From Bacteroidales bacterium (GTDB taxonomy: Bacteria > Bacteroidota > Bacteroidia > Bacteroidales > JAADGE01): a stretch of 64,000 nt of DNA. Position numbers and translations under genes: made by a program. This document shows, one piece after another, positions 54,560 to 61,367 of this stretch; position 1 is the first letter of the stretch, and every line of letters starts with the position of its first letter. The DNA lies in assembly GCA_021648725.1 (NCBI GenBank), contig JAKISF010000006.1:1-64000 (forward strand), given 5' to 3'. Below the pieces are notes generated by a model. It saw only the letters and a program-made list of their open reading frames with translations. It made no database searches and was not told the DNA's origin.

Positions 54560-55017
54560 ATTACTTGAACTGTTTCGTCAAAAGGCACGGTAAAATCATT
54601 TACTTTTACGTAACCTTTTAATTTTAATTTATCGGGGAAATTTCCTGCTTTAAGTTCTCTTATTACATCTAAGCCGATAAATAATAAATCGGTTAAATAA
54701 ATTTTTACCGGAACTGAAACACTTGTTTGTGCTTCGGCTTGTATTTTTAAATTCCAATTTTGCTTATTTATGCTTGTTATTTTTGTGCCTGTGGTAAAAA
54801 ACACATCGCAAAAAAGAAATGAAATATTAATATCTTTATTAACAGGATTAATGATTTTATAAATGATGTTAAAGTTAAAAGCTCCGTTTTTAAAGCCTTG
54901 CCACTTTACAGCAGACGGATTAAATTGCAAATTATCGGCAGCTTTTGCCGTTGAAGCTGCACTAAACAACTTACTTGCTCCGAAAATACCTGCTGCCGCT
55001 AATAATAATTTTAACAT
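54556..55017 (-). CDS. LEA14/WHy-like protein with N-terminal anchor
   Basis: 153 aa. The anchor is LKLLLAAAGIFGASKLFSAA (residues 2-20). The rest has the LEA type 2 (WHy) pattern: FNPSAVKWQGFKNGAFNFNI, IYKIINPVNKDINISFLFCDVFFTTG, a VPVKIYLTDLL strand and a VPFDETVQVI end. These Ig-like domains occur in envelope proteins and in many putative virus elements of Bacteroidota. First gene of the late operon. Confidence 0.7.
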   Translation of the reverse strand: MLKLLLAAAGIFGASKLFSAASTAKAADNLQFNPSAVKWQGFKNGAFNFNIIYKIINPVNKDINISFLFCDVFFTTGTKITSINKQNWNLKIQAEAQTSVSVPVKIYLTDLLFIGLDVIRELKAGNFPDKLKLKGYVKVNDFTVPFDETVQVI

Positions 55018-55045
55018 CTGCCTTTTTTTACATTAAAACTTTGTG

Positions 55046-55076
55046 CAAACTTAAAGCAAGATGTTATACACGGCAA
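55046..55076 (-). promoter_or_regulatory. Promoter of the late (virion) operon
   Basis: On the minus strand TTG (55074-55076), a 20-nt spacer and TAAGTTTG (55046-55053) fit the consensus, 28 nt ahead of the LEA14-like gene's start. A purine-rich AAAAAAAGGCAG precedes the ATG. Confidence 0.65.
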
Positions 55077-55108
55077 TATCTGAAATTACAGCAATTACCG
55101 ACAAAAAT

Positions 55109-55312
55109 TTAAAATGTGTCGCAATGCTTTGAGAATTTTATGAATAAGTCTTTGTTAATCAATATACTGCGTGATGTTCTTAAAAAATCAATTTTATCGG
55201 AAAAAAGCATAACAAAATATCCGATGTTACGAGGATTTTTAAAACGAGCTTTTATTTTTTCGTTTTTAAGAAGTTCTGACGGCTTTAAATATTCTTTATC
55301 ATTTTTTTTCAT
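55109..55312 (-). CDS. Small protein downstream of the metallopeptidase, 67 aa
   Basis: Start taken at the ATG at 55312 (MKKNDKEYLKPSELL); the frame extends to 55345. Basic and probably helical; ends KDLFIKFSKHCDTF. It overlaps the metallopeptidase gene's 3' end by 14 nt, so the two are coupled. No family. Confidence 0.5.
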   Translation of the reverse strand: MKKNDKEYLKPSELLKNEKIKARFKNPRNIGYFVMLFSDKIDFLRTSRSILINKDLFIKFSKHCDTF

Positions 55313-55709
55313 TTTGAATGTCGATAAGAAGTTTATAAATAACATCGAAATAACGAGTTATAAGATATTCGTTAAGTTTTTTAAAGTTTTGTCCGTGTCC
55401 GGTAAATCCTATATCTCGTACTAAAAGTTGATGTGTAAATTCATGCAGCAAGTATAAAAGCCAATATTTATCAGGTTTTATTAAAATTCTGTTTTTTGTT
55501 CGTACATTAAAAAAAATAATTTTTCTGTACTTGATTATATATCTGCCGTTTATTTTTTCGGGAAGTTCATTATCAAAATAAACTTTTGCCTCACGAATGC
55601 TTTCGTAATGACAAAGAAGATTGTAAGCTGTTTTTAAATTTTCATTAGTTAAATCAAGCTCATTTGTTTCGAGCATTATTTTTCTTTTTTCATATTCGAG
55701 TAAAAACAT
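55299..55709 (-). CDS. SprT-like zinc metallopeptidase
   Basis: 136 aa. The zinc-binding HExxH is visible as LLYLLHEFTHQLLVRDIG, followed by a GHGQNFKKL motif whose His is the third ligand, a pattern typical of SprT-like/M48-related proteases. The size is small and it has no membrane anchor. In SprT relatives this fold cleaves DNA-bound proteins; here a role in maturing virion or replication proteins is open. ATG at 55676 is an alternative start. Confidence 0.75.
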   Translation of the reverse strand: MFLLEYEKRKIMLETNELDLTNENLKTAYNLLCHYESIREAKVYFDNELPEKINGRYIIKYRKIIFFNVRTKNRILIKPDKYWLLYLLHEFTHQLLVRDIGFTGHGQNFKKLNEYLITRYFDVIYKLLIDIQNEKK

Positions 55710-55874
55710 AACCTTTAATTTATCGTTAAAAAACCTTTTTTAAACCTATGCGAAACCTTTAATTTTTCATAGGAATTTTATATAAAGAAAATAAGGGTAT
55801 TTTGATTTTAAGCTAAGTGATATTAAAGTAGTTTTTTTCGGGTGTGAAAAACATCAAATCAATATCTTTTTAAA

Positions 55875-55911
55875 CAAAAAAAAGCAATATCAAATTAAAA
55901 AGATATTGCTT
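55875..55911 (-). terminator. Terminator of the ORF6N gene
   Basis: On the minus strand AGCAATATC (55902-55910) and GATATTGCT (55883-55891) form a 9-bp stem followed by eight T. An overlapping perfect 14-bp inverted repeat (55860-55873 with 55895-55908) may form an alternative stem. Confidence 0.8.
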
Positions 55912-55937
55912 TGAAAAATGTTTTTTCAGGAAAGAAA

Positions 55938-56471
55938 TTAAAATCCTATATTTTTTCTGTTTTTTTGTTCGGCTTCGGTTTGTTTTGTTTCTTCAAGTTG
56001 TTTTAAATACTCGAATATTAACATAAACTTTTCGTCGTATTCAAGATTTTTGCTTTCAATTTGTTCGAGCTTCAATAAAATTTCTTTATGTGAAGAAAGC
56101 ATTTGACGTATTTTTGTAAATGTTCTTATGATTTGAATGTTTACCATTATTGCACGGTCGCTGTTTAATACACTTGAAAGCATTGCAACGCCCTGCTCGG
56201 TAAATACCATAGGAAGATAACGAGTACCGCCGTGTTGTCTTGACATCACAAATTGTGACCTCAAGTTTTCAAACTCTTCTTTTGTCATCTGAAACATAAA
56301 ATCTTCCGGAAAGCGTTTTATGTGTCTTCTTACTGACTGCTTTAAAACTCTTGTTTCCACGCCGTAGAGTTCGGCAAGGTCCCTGTCAATCATTACTTTT
56401 TGTCCTCGTATGAAATATATTTTGTCTTTAATGATTTCATCGGGTATTGCAAGTTCGTTGTTTTTGTCCAT
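55938..56471 (-). CDS. ORF6N domain DNA-binding protein
   Basis: 177 aa with the ORF6N domain common in Bacteroidota prophages and islands: ELAIPDEIIKDKIYFIRGQK, VMIDRDLAELYGVETRVLKQSVRRH, FPEDFMFQMTKEEFENLRSQF and the conserved YLPMVFTEQGVAMLSSVL, then a C-terminal coiled coil (KEILLKLEQIESK). It is KilA-N-like and may act as an antirepressor or nuclease accessory. Many copies are found in genomes, so it is a general mobile-element marker. Confidence 0.85.
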   Translation of the reverse strand: MDKNNELAIPDEIIKDKIYFIRGQKVMIDRDLAELYGVETRVLKQSVRRHIKRFPEDFMFQMTKEEFENLRSQFVMSRQHGGTRYLPMVFTEQGVAMLSSVLNSDRAIMVNIQIIRTFTKIRQMLSSHKEILLKLEQIESKNLEYDEKFMLIFEYLKQLEETKQTEAEQKNRKNIGF

Positions 56472-56507
56472 TGTTTTTATTTTCGGGCAAATTTATAAGC
56501 AAAGAGG

Positions 56508-56993
56508 TTATTTAGCGTTTTTAAAAGCCATTAGTGTTTTATTAATTTCACTTTTATATTCAGAGTAGTAAGTATTATTTTCGGATAATATTAAAGAACC
56601 GTAATAGATAATGTCTCCGTCCTTTAATTGAAAATCAAATTTTTCTAATTTCAGATTGTTTTCTTTAAACCATTTATTAAAAAGACGTTTGCGTGCTTTA
56701 TGTTTATTGTCGGAATTATCGGCAATATAAAAAAGAACATTATCTGTGTTTTTCGAGAAAAAAGATTTTATAATAGAAAATACGGTAAGTCTTATGTTTT
56801 TATCATTTCTTCCTTTTCCTGTTTCAGGGTTAAAAATAAATTCAGAAATATTTTTATCTAAATAAGAAATTCCGAAATAATTTACATCTTTAAAATAAAG
56901 AATGTATTTTATTCCGGAGTTTGTATTAAAAAAATATTCTTCGTCCTCAAAAAAAATCTTATAAGGGCTTTCTAAACTTAATTCCTCTTTCAT
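56508..56993 (-). CDS. DUF6169 family protein, 161 aa
   Basis: The pattern YKIFFEDEEYFFNTNSGIKYILYFKDVNYF, then IRLTVFSIIKSFFSKNTDNVLFYIADNSDNKHKARKRLFNKWF, and FDFQLKDGDIIYYGSLIL fits DUF6169, a Bacteroidota family of unknown function. It overlaps the preceding small gene by 35 nt, an arrangement usual for toxin-antitoxin pairs; whether it is a toxin is not known. Confidence 0.75.
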   Translation of the reverse strand: MKEELSLESPYKIFFEDEEYFFNTNSGIKYILYFKDVNYFGISYLDKNISEFIFNPETGKGRNDKNIRLTVFSIIKSFFSKNTDNVLFYIADNSDNKHKARKRLFNKWFKENNLKLEKFDFQLKDGDIIYYGSLILSENNTYYSEYKSEINKTLMAFKNAK

Positions 56994-57132
56994 TTAAATC
57001 ACTCAATTTCTTACCGGCTTGAATATGTTCTTTTATTATTCGCTTATCTTCTGCCGATTTCTGAATAAATTTTACAAAAGGATGATTTTTATTTTCTTCG
57101 GTTACTGTTATTTTAATTACCGTGCTTTCCAT
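56959..57132 (-). CDS. Small partner of the DUF6169 gene, 57 aa
   Basis: Begins MESTVIKITVTEENKNHP and ends GKKLSDLNERGIKFRKPL. A beta strand and a helical centre resemble small antitoxins of the VapB or RHH kind. The frame overlaps the DUF6169 start by 35 nt in another reading frame, so translation is coupled. Confidence 0.6.
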   Translation of the reverse strand: MESTVIKITVTEENKNHPFVKFIQKSAEDKRIIKEHIQAGKKLSDLNERGIKFRKPL

Positions 57133-57222
57133 AATAGAAAATTTTATATTGCAAACTTACAACTTTTTTTTATTTGCGTATCAAAATTTACAGAAAAACT
57201 TCAAATATTGTTTCGAAAACAT

Positions 57223-57246
57223 AAAAGCCCGACATTTTGCCGGGCT
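57223..57246. terminator. Terminator at the right end of the provirus
   Basis: AGCCCG / CGGGCT hairpin with A and T tracts on its two sides, so it can work on both strands. Its 24 bp are identical to 45671-45694. On the minus strand it follows the small gene at 57254. Confidence 0.85.
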
Positions 57247-57253
57247 TTTATGT

Positions 57254-57481
57254 TTATTCCGTTACTTCCGATAAAAATTCTTGCAATTGATTTAATGTGA
57301 GCAAGGCATCTTTTTCAGTGCGGTCGATAGGGGTTTCGCTGTCGTAAATTACGATTCGGAAAAGGAGTTTAAGCTCTTCGGCTTTTTCTTTTGCTCCGGG
57401 ACTTAAAACGTAATCAATTAATTGTGTTTGAGCTTCGGTTAAAAATTGTTGCTCGCCGTTGATCATTAAAAAATTTTTCAT
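57254..57481 (-). CDS. Hypothetical protein, 75 aa
   Basis: From the ATG at 57481: MKNFLMINGEQQFLTEAQTQLIDYVLSP and an acidic end TEKDALLTLNQLQEFLSEVTE. Upstream the same frame extends to 57622 with a Cys/Arg-rich stretch, and another frame (57478-57660) also lacks stops, so the 5' limit is uncertain. Helical, no family. It may be a small early protein. Confidence 0.5.
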   Translation of the reverse strand: MKNFLMINGEQQFLTEAQTQLIDYVLSPGAKEKAEELKLLFRIVIYDSETPIDRTEKDALLTLNQLQEFLSEVTE

Positions 57482-57646
57482 TTTCTTGGATTTTGGGTAA
57501 ATAAAAAAGACTTTGCCGTAAGGTGTTCCACGCTCACAAGTAAGCGTTCCGGTAAGTTTCCTTTCCCGGCACCGTGCAAAGTCCGTTTTATATTTTTCAT
57601 ATCTTGTGATTTGGAACCACAAAGATATAACAAAAGTTTCAAAAAA

Positions 57647-57844
57647 TCAAACGGGAACATTGAGCATACCGAAAACTTTAATGTCGGCAGAGTTGCTTAC
57701 GTTAAATTCTCGCTGCACGACAAAAAGGGTTTCGTCTTTGTTAATTTTTACTTTGTCGCCTATATCCGGCACTATTTCGGTATTCCATTTTTTTAACAAC
57801 TTATCGTTGTTTACGTCAATTAATTTACAATTGTAGTTTCGCAT
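57647..57844 (-). CDS. Hypothetical protein, 65 aa
   Basis: Small beta-rich protein (MRNYNCKLIDVNNDKLLKKW ... GDKVKINKDETLFVVQREFNV) of the kind seen as domain 'wrap' in element ends. No family. It is the last gene before the right junction. Confidence 0.45.
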   Translation of the reverse strand: MRNYNCKLIDVNNDKLLKKWNTEIVPDIGDKVKINKDETLFVVQREFNVSNSADIKVFGMLNVPV

Positions 57845-57906
57845 GATTGTTGATTTTTATTGTTATCAAATTGTATTTTTTATGTTAAAATGCAGTATTG
57901 CTTGAT

Positions 57907-57934
57907 GCTGAACAGAGTATTAATTATGAGACAA
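57907..57934. other. Right junction of the provirus (attR) with a defective XerD arm
   Basis: Spacer TATTAA (57918-57923) and XerC arm TTATGAGACAA (57924-57934) equal those of the left site, but the XerD arm is GCTGAACAGAG (57907-57917), only 5 of 11 like ATTTAACATAA. It cannot be an efficient XerCD target, consistent with an attP-derived half. Confidence 0.8.
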
Positions 57935-57975
57935 AAGTAGATTATAAAAAACCTGTGAGGAACTTCATATACATC

Positions 57976-58179
57976 CTAAGAATTTAGTTTAGTAATAAAA
58001 TCCTCAAAGTTTTCAGTTTCTGTAACTCTTGCCCCTTTTTCTGCATTTTTCATAGCACGCCTTGCTCTTGCATTCGGCGTTTTTTCAGCTTCAACAATTT
58101 TTGCCCATGATTGAGTTTTGAGAAACTCCAAAAAAAGTTGCCCCGATTTTATTTTGTCATTTATAATTACTGTTTTCAT
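57976..58179 (-). CDS. Antitoxin-like small protein, 67 aa
   Basis: Acidic-basic helical protein: N-terminal strand MKTVIINDKIKSGQLFLEFL, then TPNARARRAMKNAEKGARVTETENFEDFITKLN, which has the form of a Bacteroidota antitoxin C-terminus ('PN..r.Am..ae.G'). No toxin gene is adjacent. It lies outside the provirus, 40 bp from attR. Confidence 0.6.
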   Translation of the reverse strand: MKTVIINDKIKSGQLFLEFLKTQSWAKIVEAEKTPNARARRAMKNAEKGARVTETENFEDFITKLNS

Positions 58180-58224
58180 AATGCTTGATTTATGTTATAA
58201 CACATAGTTAACAAAAAAATAAAA

Positions 58225-60240
58225 TTAATCTTTTAAAACTAACAGTTTTTGCAGCTCTTCAAGTTCGTTTCTAAAAACTGTTGCACTTGTAAAATCTAAA
58301 TCCTCGGCTGCTTTAAGCATTTTGGCCTTAGTATTTTTTATAGCTTGTTCTAACGCTGTTGCTGACATATACTTTATGACAGGATCAGCTGCGATTGAAG
58401 ATTTATTTCCATTTTTATCATAATAACTTGTTTGATTAGAAGGTTTACCGGTCAATTGTATTTTTCCGATTTCCTTTTTAATTTGTGTCGGTGTAATATT
58501 ATGCTTTTCATTATATTTTAATTGTTTCTCCATACGACGATCCGTTTCATCAATAGTCTTCTGCATAGATTTCGTAACCTTATCGGCATACATAATTACT
58601 TTTCCGTTTATATTACGAGCTGCACGACCTGCAGTTTGCGTAAGAGAGCGTTCTGAACGTAAAAAACCTTCTTTATCAGCATCTAAGATTGCAACTAAAG
58701 AAACTTCAGGCAAATCAAGACCTTCACGTAATAAATTAACTCCGATTAATACATCAAATAAACCTCTGCGTAAATCTTCCATTATTTGTACTCTTTCAAC
58801 TGTATCAACATCTGAATGAATATATCTGCTTCTTACCCGTATTTTATCGAAATATTCTGCTAATTCTTCTGCCATACGCTTTGTTAAAGTTGTAACCAGA
58901 ACACGTTCATTGATCTTAGCTCGCAGGTTGATTTCTGCAACTAAATCATCAATTTGATTTAAACTGGGACGTACATCAATTGACGGATCAATTAATCCTG
59001 TTGGTCTTATAACTTGCTCAACTACAACCCCTTCTGTTTTTTTATATTCATAATCTGAAGGGGTTGCACTCAAATATATTGTTTGCTTTTCAAAAGCTTC
59101 AAACTCTTCAAATTTTAAAGGTCTGTTATCCATTGCTGCGGGTAATCTGAAACCGTATTCAACTAAATTTTGTTTTCTTGACCGATCGCCGCCGTACATA
59201 GCATGAACTTGCGGTAAAGTAACATGGCTTTCGTCTATAACAACAATAAAATCTTCCGGAAAATAATCCAACAAACAAAACGGGCGACTTCCTTGTTTTC
59301 TTCCGTCAAAATATCGTGAATAATTCTCAATTCCCGAACAATAACCAAGTTCTTTAATCATTTCAACATCATAGGTTACACGATCTTCAATTCGTTTTGC
59401 TTCCAAATGTTTACCGACTTCTTTAAAATATTCAACTTGCTTACCCATATCCAAAACAATTTGATCAATCCCTTTATTTAACCTCTCTTTCGTTGTCATA
59501 AAAATACTTGCGGGGTATATTCTTATATAGTCTAATTTGTCAATTGTATGTCCGTCTATCGGATTAAAAGTAAGTATTTCATCAACTTCCTCTCCCCAAA
59601 AAGAAACACGAATTGCTGTATCACTATAAGCAGGAAAAATATCTACCGTATCTCCTGAAACTCTGAAATTACCTCTGTTGAATGCTAAATCATTCCTTGA
59701 ATACAAGCTTGAAACTAAGTCGCGTAAAAACTTGTTCCTTACTAAGTTACTGCCTGTTTTTACTTCTATTAAATTTGAATAGAAATCCTCAGGGTTTCCG
59801 ATACCGTAAAGGCATGAAACTGAAGAAACAACAATAACATCTCTCCTTCCGGTAAGCAAAGATGTTGTTGTGCTTAAACGTAACTTCTCAATTTCTTCAT
59901 TTATTGATAAATCTTTTTCAATGTATGTATTTGAGGAAGGAAGATATGCTTCGGGTTGATAATAATCGTAATAAGAAACAAAATATTCAACCGCATTTTT
60001 CGGAAAAAAAGATTTAAACTCGCCGTATAGCTGGGCAGCAAGGGTTTTATTATGACTAAGCACTAATACAGGTCTGTTAAGTTGCTCAATTACATTCGCA
60101 ATCGTAAAAGTTTTTCCTGAACCGGTTACACCCTGCAAAATTTGAAACTTCTCTCCTGCCCTTATTCCTTTAATAAGTTCTGAAATTGCTTGCGGTTGGT
60201 CGCCGGTTGGTTTATAATCTGATGTTAATTTGAAATTCAC
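58225..60240 (-). CDS. uvrB: UvrABC excinuclease subunit B
   Basis: 671 aa. Motifs: Walker A GVTGSGKTFTIAN, YYDYYQPEAYLPSSNTYIEKDLSINEEIEKLR (beta-hairpin), DEIDxxx equivalent VIDESHVTLPQVHAMYGGDRSRK (DESH), LREGLDLPEVSLVAILDADKEGFLRSERSLTQTAGRAAR and a C-terminal UvrC-binding UVR helix (EQAIKNTKAKMLKAAEDLDF). Damage-loading helicase-like subunit of nucleotide excision repair. The start is 2 nt from the stop of the EEP nuclease gene, so they are cotranscribed. Confidence 0.96.
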   Translation of the reverse strand: MNFKLTSDYKPTGDQPQAISELIKGIRAGEKFQILQGVTGSGKTFTIANVIEQLNRPVLVLSHNKTLAAQLYGEFKSFFPKNAVEYFVSYYDYYQPEAYLPSSNTYIEKDLSINEEIEKLRLSTTTSLLTGRRDVIVVSSVSCLYGIGNPEDFYSNLIEVKTGSNLVRNKFLRDLVSSLYSRNDLAFNRGNFRVSGDTVDIFPAYSDTAIRVSFWGEEVDEILTFNPIDGHTIDKLDYIRIYPASIFMTTKERLNKGIDQIVLDMGKQVEYFKEVGKHLEAKRIEDRVTYDVEMIKELGYCSGIENYSRYFDGRKQGSRPFCLLDYFPEDFIVVIDESHVTLPQVHAMYGGDRSRKQNLVEYGFRLPAAMDNRPLKFEEFEAFEKQTIYLSATPSDYEYKKTEGVVVEQVIRPTGLIDPSIDVRPSLNQIDDLVAEINLRAKINERVLVTTLTKRMAEELAEYFDKIRVRSRYIHSDVDTVERVQIMEDLRRGLFDVLIGVNLLREGLDLPEVSLVAILDADKEGFLRSERSLTQTAGRAARNINGKVIMYADKVTKSMQKTIDETDRRMEKQLKYNEKHNITPTQIKKEIGKIQLTGKPSNQTSYYDKNGNKSSIAADPVIKYMSATALEQAIKNTKAKMLKAAEDLDFTSATVFRNELEELQKLLVLKD

Positions 60241-60242
60241 CT

Positions 60243-61313
60243 TTACCTTTTCAAAATAAAATAAACAGCCAAATGATCACTGTAACCGCCGTAATAGTTT
60301 TTGCCGCCGTATGTTTTATTAGGTGTTTTAAAATTTGCTTTTGCATTATAATACAATATCTTTTCATCTTTAAAGATTTGGCCTTCTTCGGCGTAAAAAT
60401 CTTTTCCGTCATTTAAAGCCTGAGAAACTATTAAATTATCCAACATAAACCACTTGTAATTTCTTGAATTAGTCCCCTCTCCTCTCATGGACCTGTTATA
60501 CAGAAGGTTATGTAACTCGTTTACTTTCGGGTTATTAGTGTTATTTGTTGCAAACAATGTTTTATTCAGGCTTTTGCTTTTAGGTTCATCATTAAAATCA
60601 CCTATTATTATAATATTTGCATTTTTATTAATTGCAAGTATTTTATCGGTTTCAGACTTTAATATTCTTGCAGTTTCAACACGCTTAAATTCGGTTTCTT
60701 CTCTCCCTCCCCTTCTTGATTTCCAGTGATTAACAAATATATGAAAAATCTCATTGCTTTCTGCAAACTTTCCTTTTACATATAATATATTTCTTAATTT
60801 TGCCTCAGGTGCAGAAGGAATAATAACTTTTATTGATTTATGAGAAATATATTCAAATAAATCGCTTCTGTACATCAAGGCAACATCAATGCCTCTGGTA
60901 TCAGGACTTTCCTCATGTACAACTTTATAATCTCCCGAAATAAGTTGTTTGTTTTTTGCCAAATCTTCAACAACTTGCTTGTTTTCAACTTCTGCTAAAC
61001 CGATTATTGCAGGTAAATCGTTTCCTAAATTACTTAATACCCAAGACAAATCATCCAGTTTTTTGTAATAACGCTTGCTGCTCCAATGTTTTATTCCTTG
61101 CGGAGTAAATTCATCATCTTTCGTAAAAGGATCATTTATTGTGTCAAACAAATTTTCGACATTGTAAAAAGCTATTAAATATTTGTCATGACTTTTTACA
61201 GCATTTTCAGTGTTAAGATCTTTTACTTTGTTTTTTTTATTTCTTTTATCTGCTGCATTATTGCAAGAAAACAAAAGAAATACACCTGTGAGAATTATTA
61301 TTATTTTTTTCAT
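60243..61313 (-). CDS. Endonuclease/exonuclease/phosphatase family lipoprotein
   Basis: 356 aa with a lipoprotein signal (VFLLFSCNN, Cys near residue 17). Domain motifs include LIAFYNVENLFDTINDP, IIGLAEVENKQVVEDL, RGIDVALMYRSDLF, VNHWKSRRGG, IIIGDFNDEP and GGYSDHLAVYF, covering the metal, phosphate and terminal D-H parts of the EEP fold. It is probably an envelope-anchored nuclease or phosphodiesterase; the substrate is unknown. It precedes uvrB in one operon. Confidence 0.85.
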   Translation of the reverse strand: MKKIIIILTGVFLLFSCNNAADKRNKKNKVKDLNTENAVKSHDKYLIAFYNVENLFDTINDPFTKDDEFTPQGIKHWSSKRYYKKLDDLSWVLSNLGNDLPAIIGLAEVENKQVVEDLAKNKQLISGDYKVVHEESPDTRGIDVALMYRSDLFEYISHKSIKVIIPSAPEAKLRNILYVKGKFAESNEIFHIFVNHWKSRRGGREETEFKRVETARILKSETDKILAINKNANIIIIGDFNDEPKSKSLNKTLFATNNTNNPKVNELHNLLYNRSMRGEGTNSRNYKWFMLDNLIVSQALNDGKDFYAEEGQIFKDEKILYYNAKANFKTPNKTYGGKNYYGGYSDHLAVYFILKR

Positions 61314-61328
61314 TTGTTTATATAATAT

Positions 61329-61336
61329 TATTTTTG
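61329..61336 (+). promoter_or_regulatory. -7 box (TATTTTTG) of the subtilisin gene
   Basis: TATTTTTG lies 31 nt before the ATG at 61368 in the gap shared with the divergent nuclease gene. A -33 TTTG is present only at a wrong spacing. Confidence 0.45.
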
Positions 61337-61367
61337 TTTTCGTTTTAATAATAAATTTAATAGTAAT

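Larger units (their letters stand above)
38514..57923. mobile_element. Xer-integrated provirus, tailless and HUH-Rep-based, about 19.4 kb
   Basis: Bounded by an 18-bp direct repeat embedded in dif-like sites (38508-38525 and 57918-57935; offset 19,410 bp). Inside are an HUH Rep, a Cro/CI-type regulator, a compact early block (39.3-44.9 kb, minus strand) and a late block (45.7-55.0 kb, minus strand) with coat-like, lysis and membrane-anchored proteins. No integrase, transposase, terminase, portal, tail or packaging ATPase gene is visible. The lack of an integrase fits capture by host XerC/XerD, as for CTX-type and other Xer-using elements. The 255 bp at 39102-39356 holds no gene I can support and is one candidate place for a replication origin. 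The closest virus type is FLiP-like; this is inferred from architecture. Confidence 0.8.

Noticed and set aside
57478-57660. Alternative 60-aa frame over the start of the 75-aa gene
   Set aside because: Overlaps the other frame fully, is Leu-rich at the N-terminus only and has no supporting start signal; left unresolved rather than annotated.
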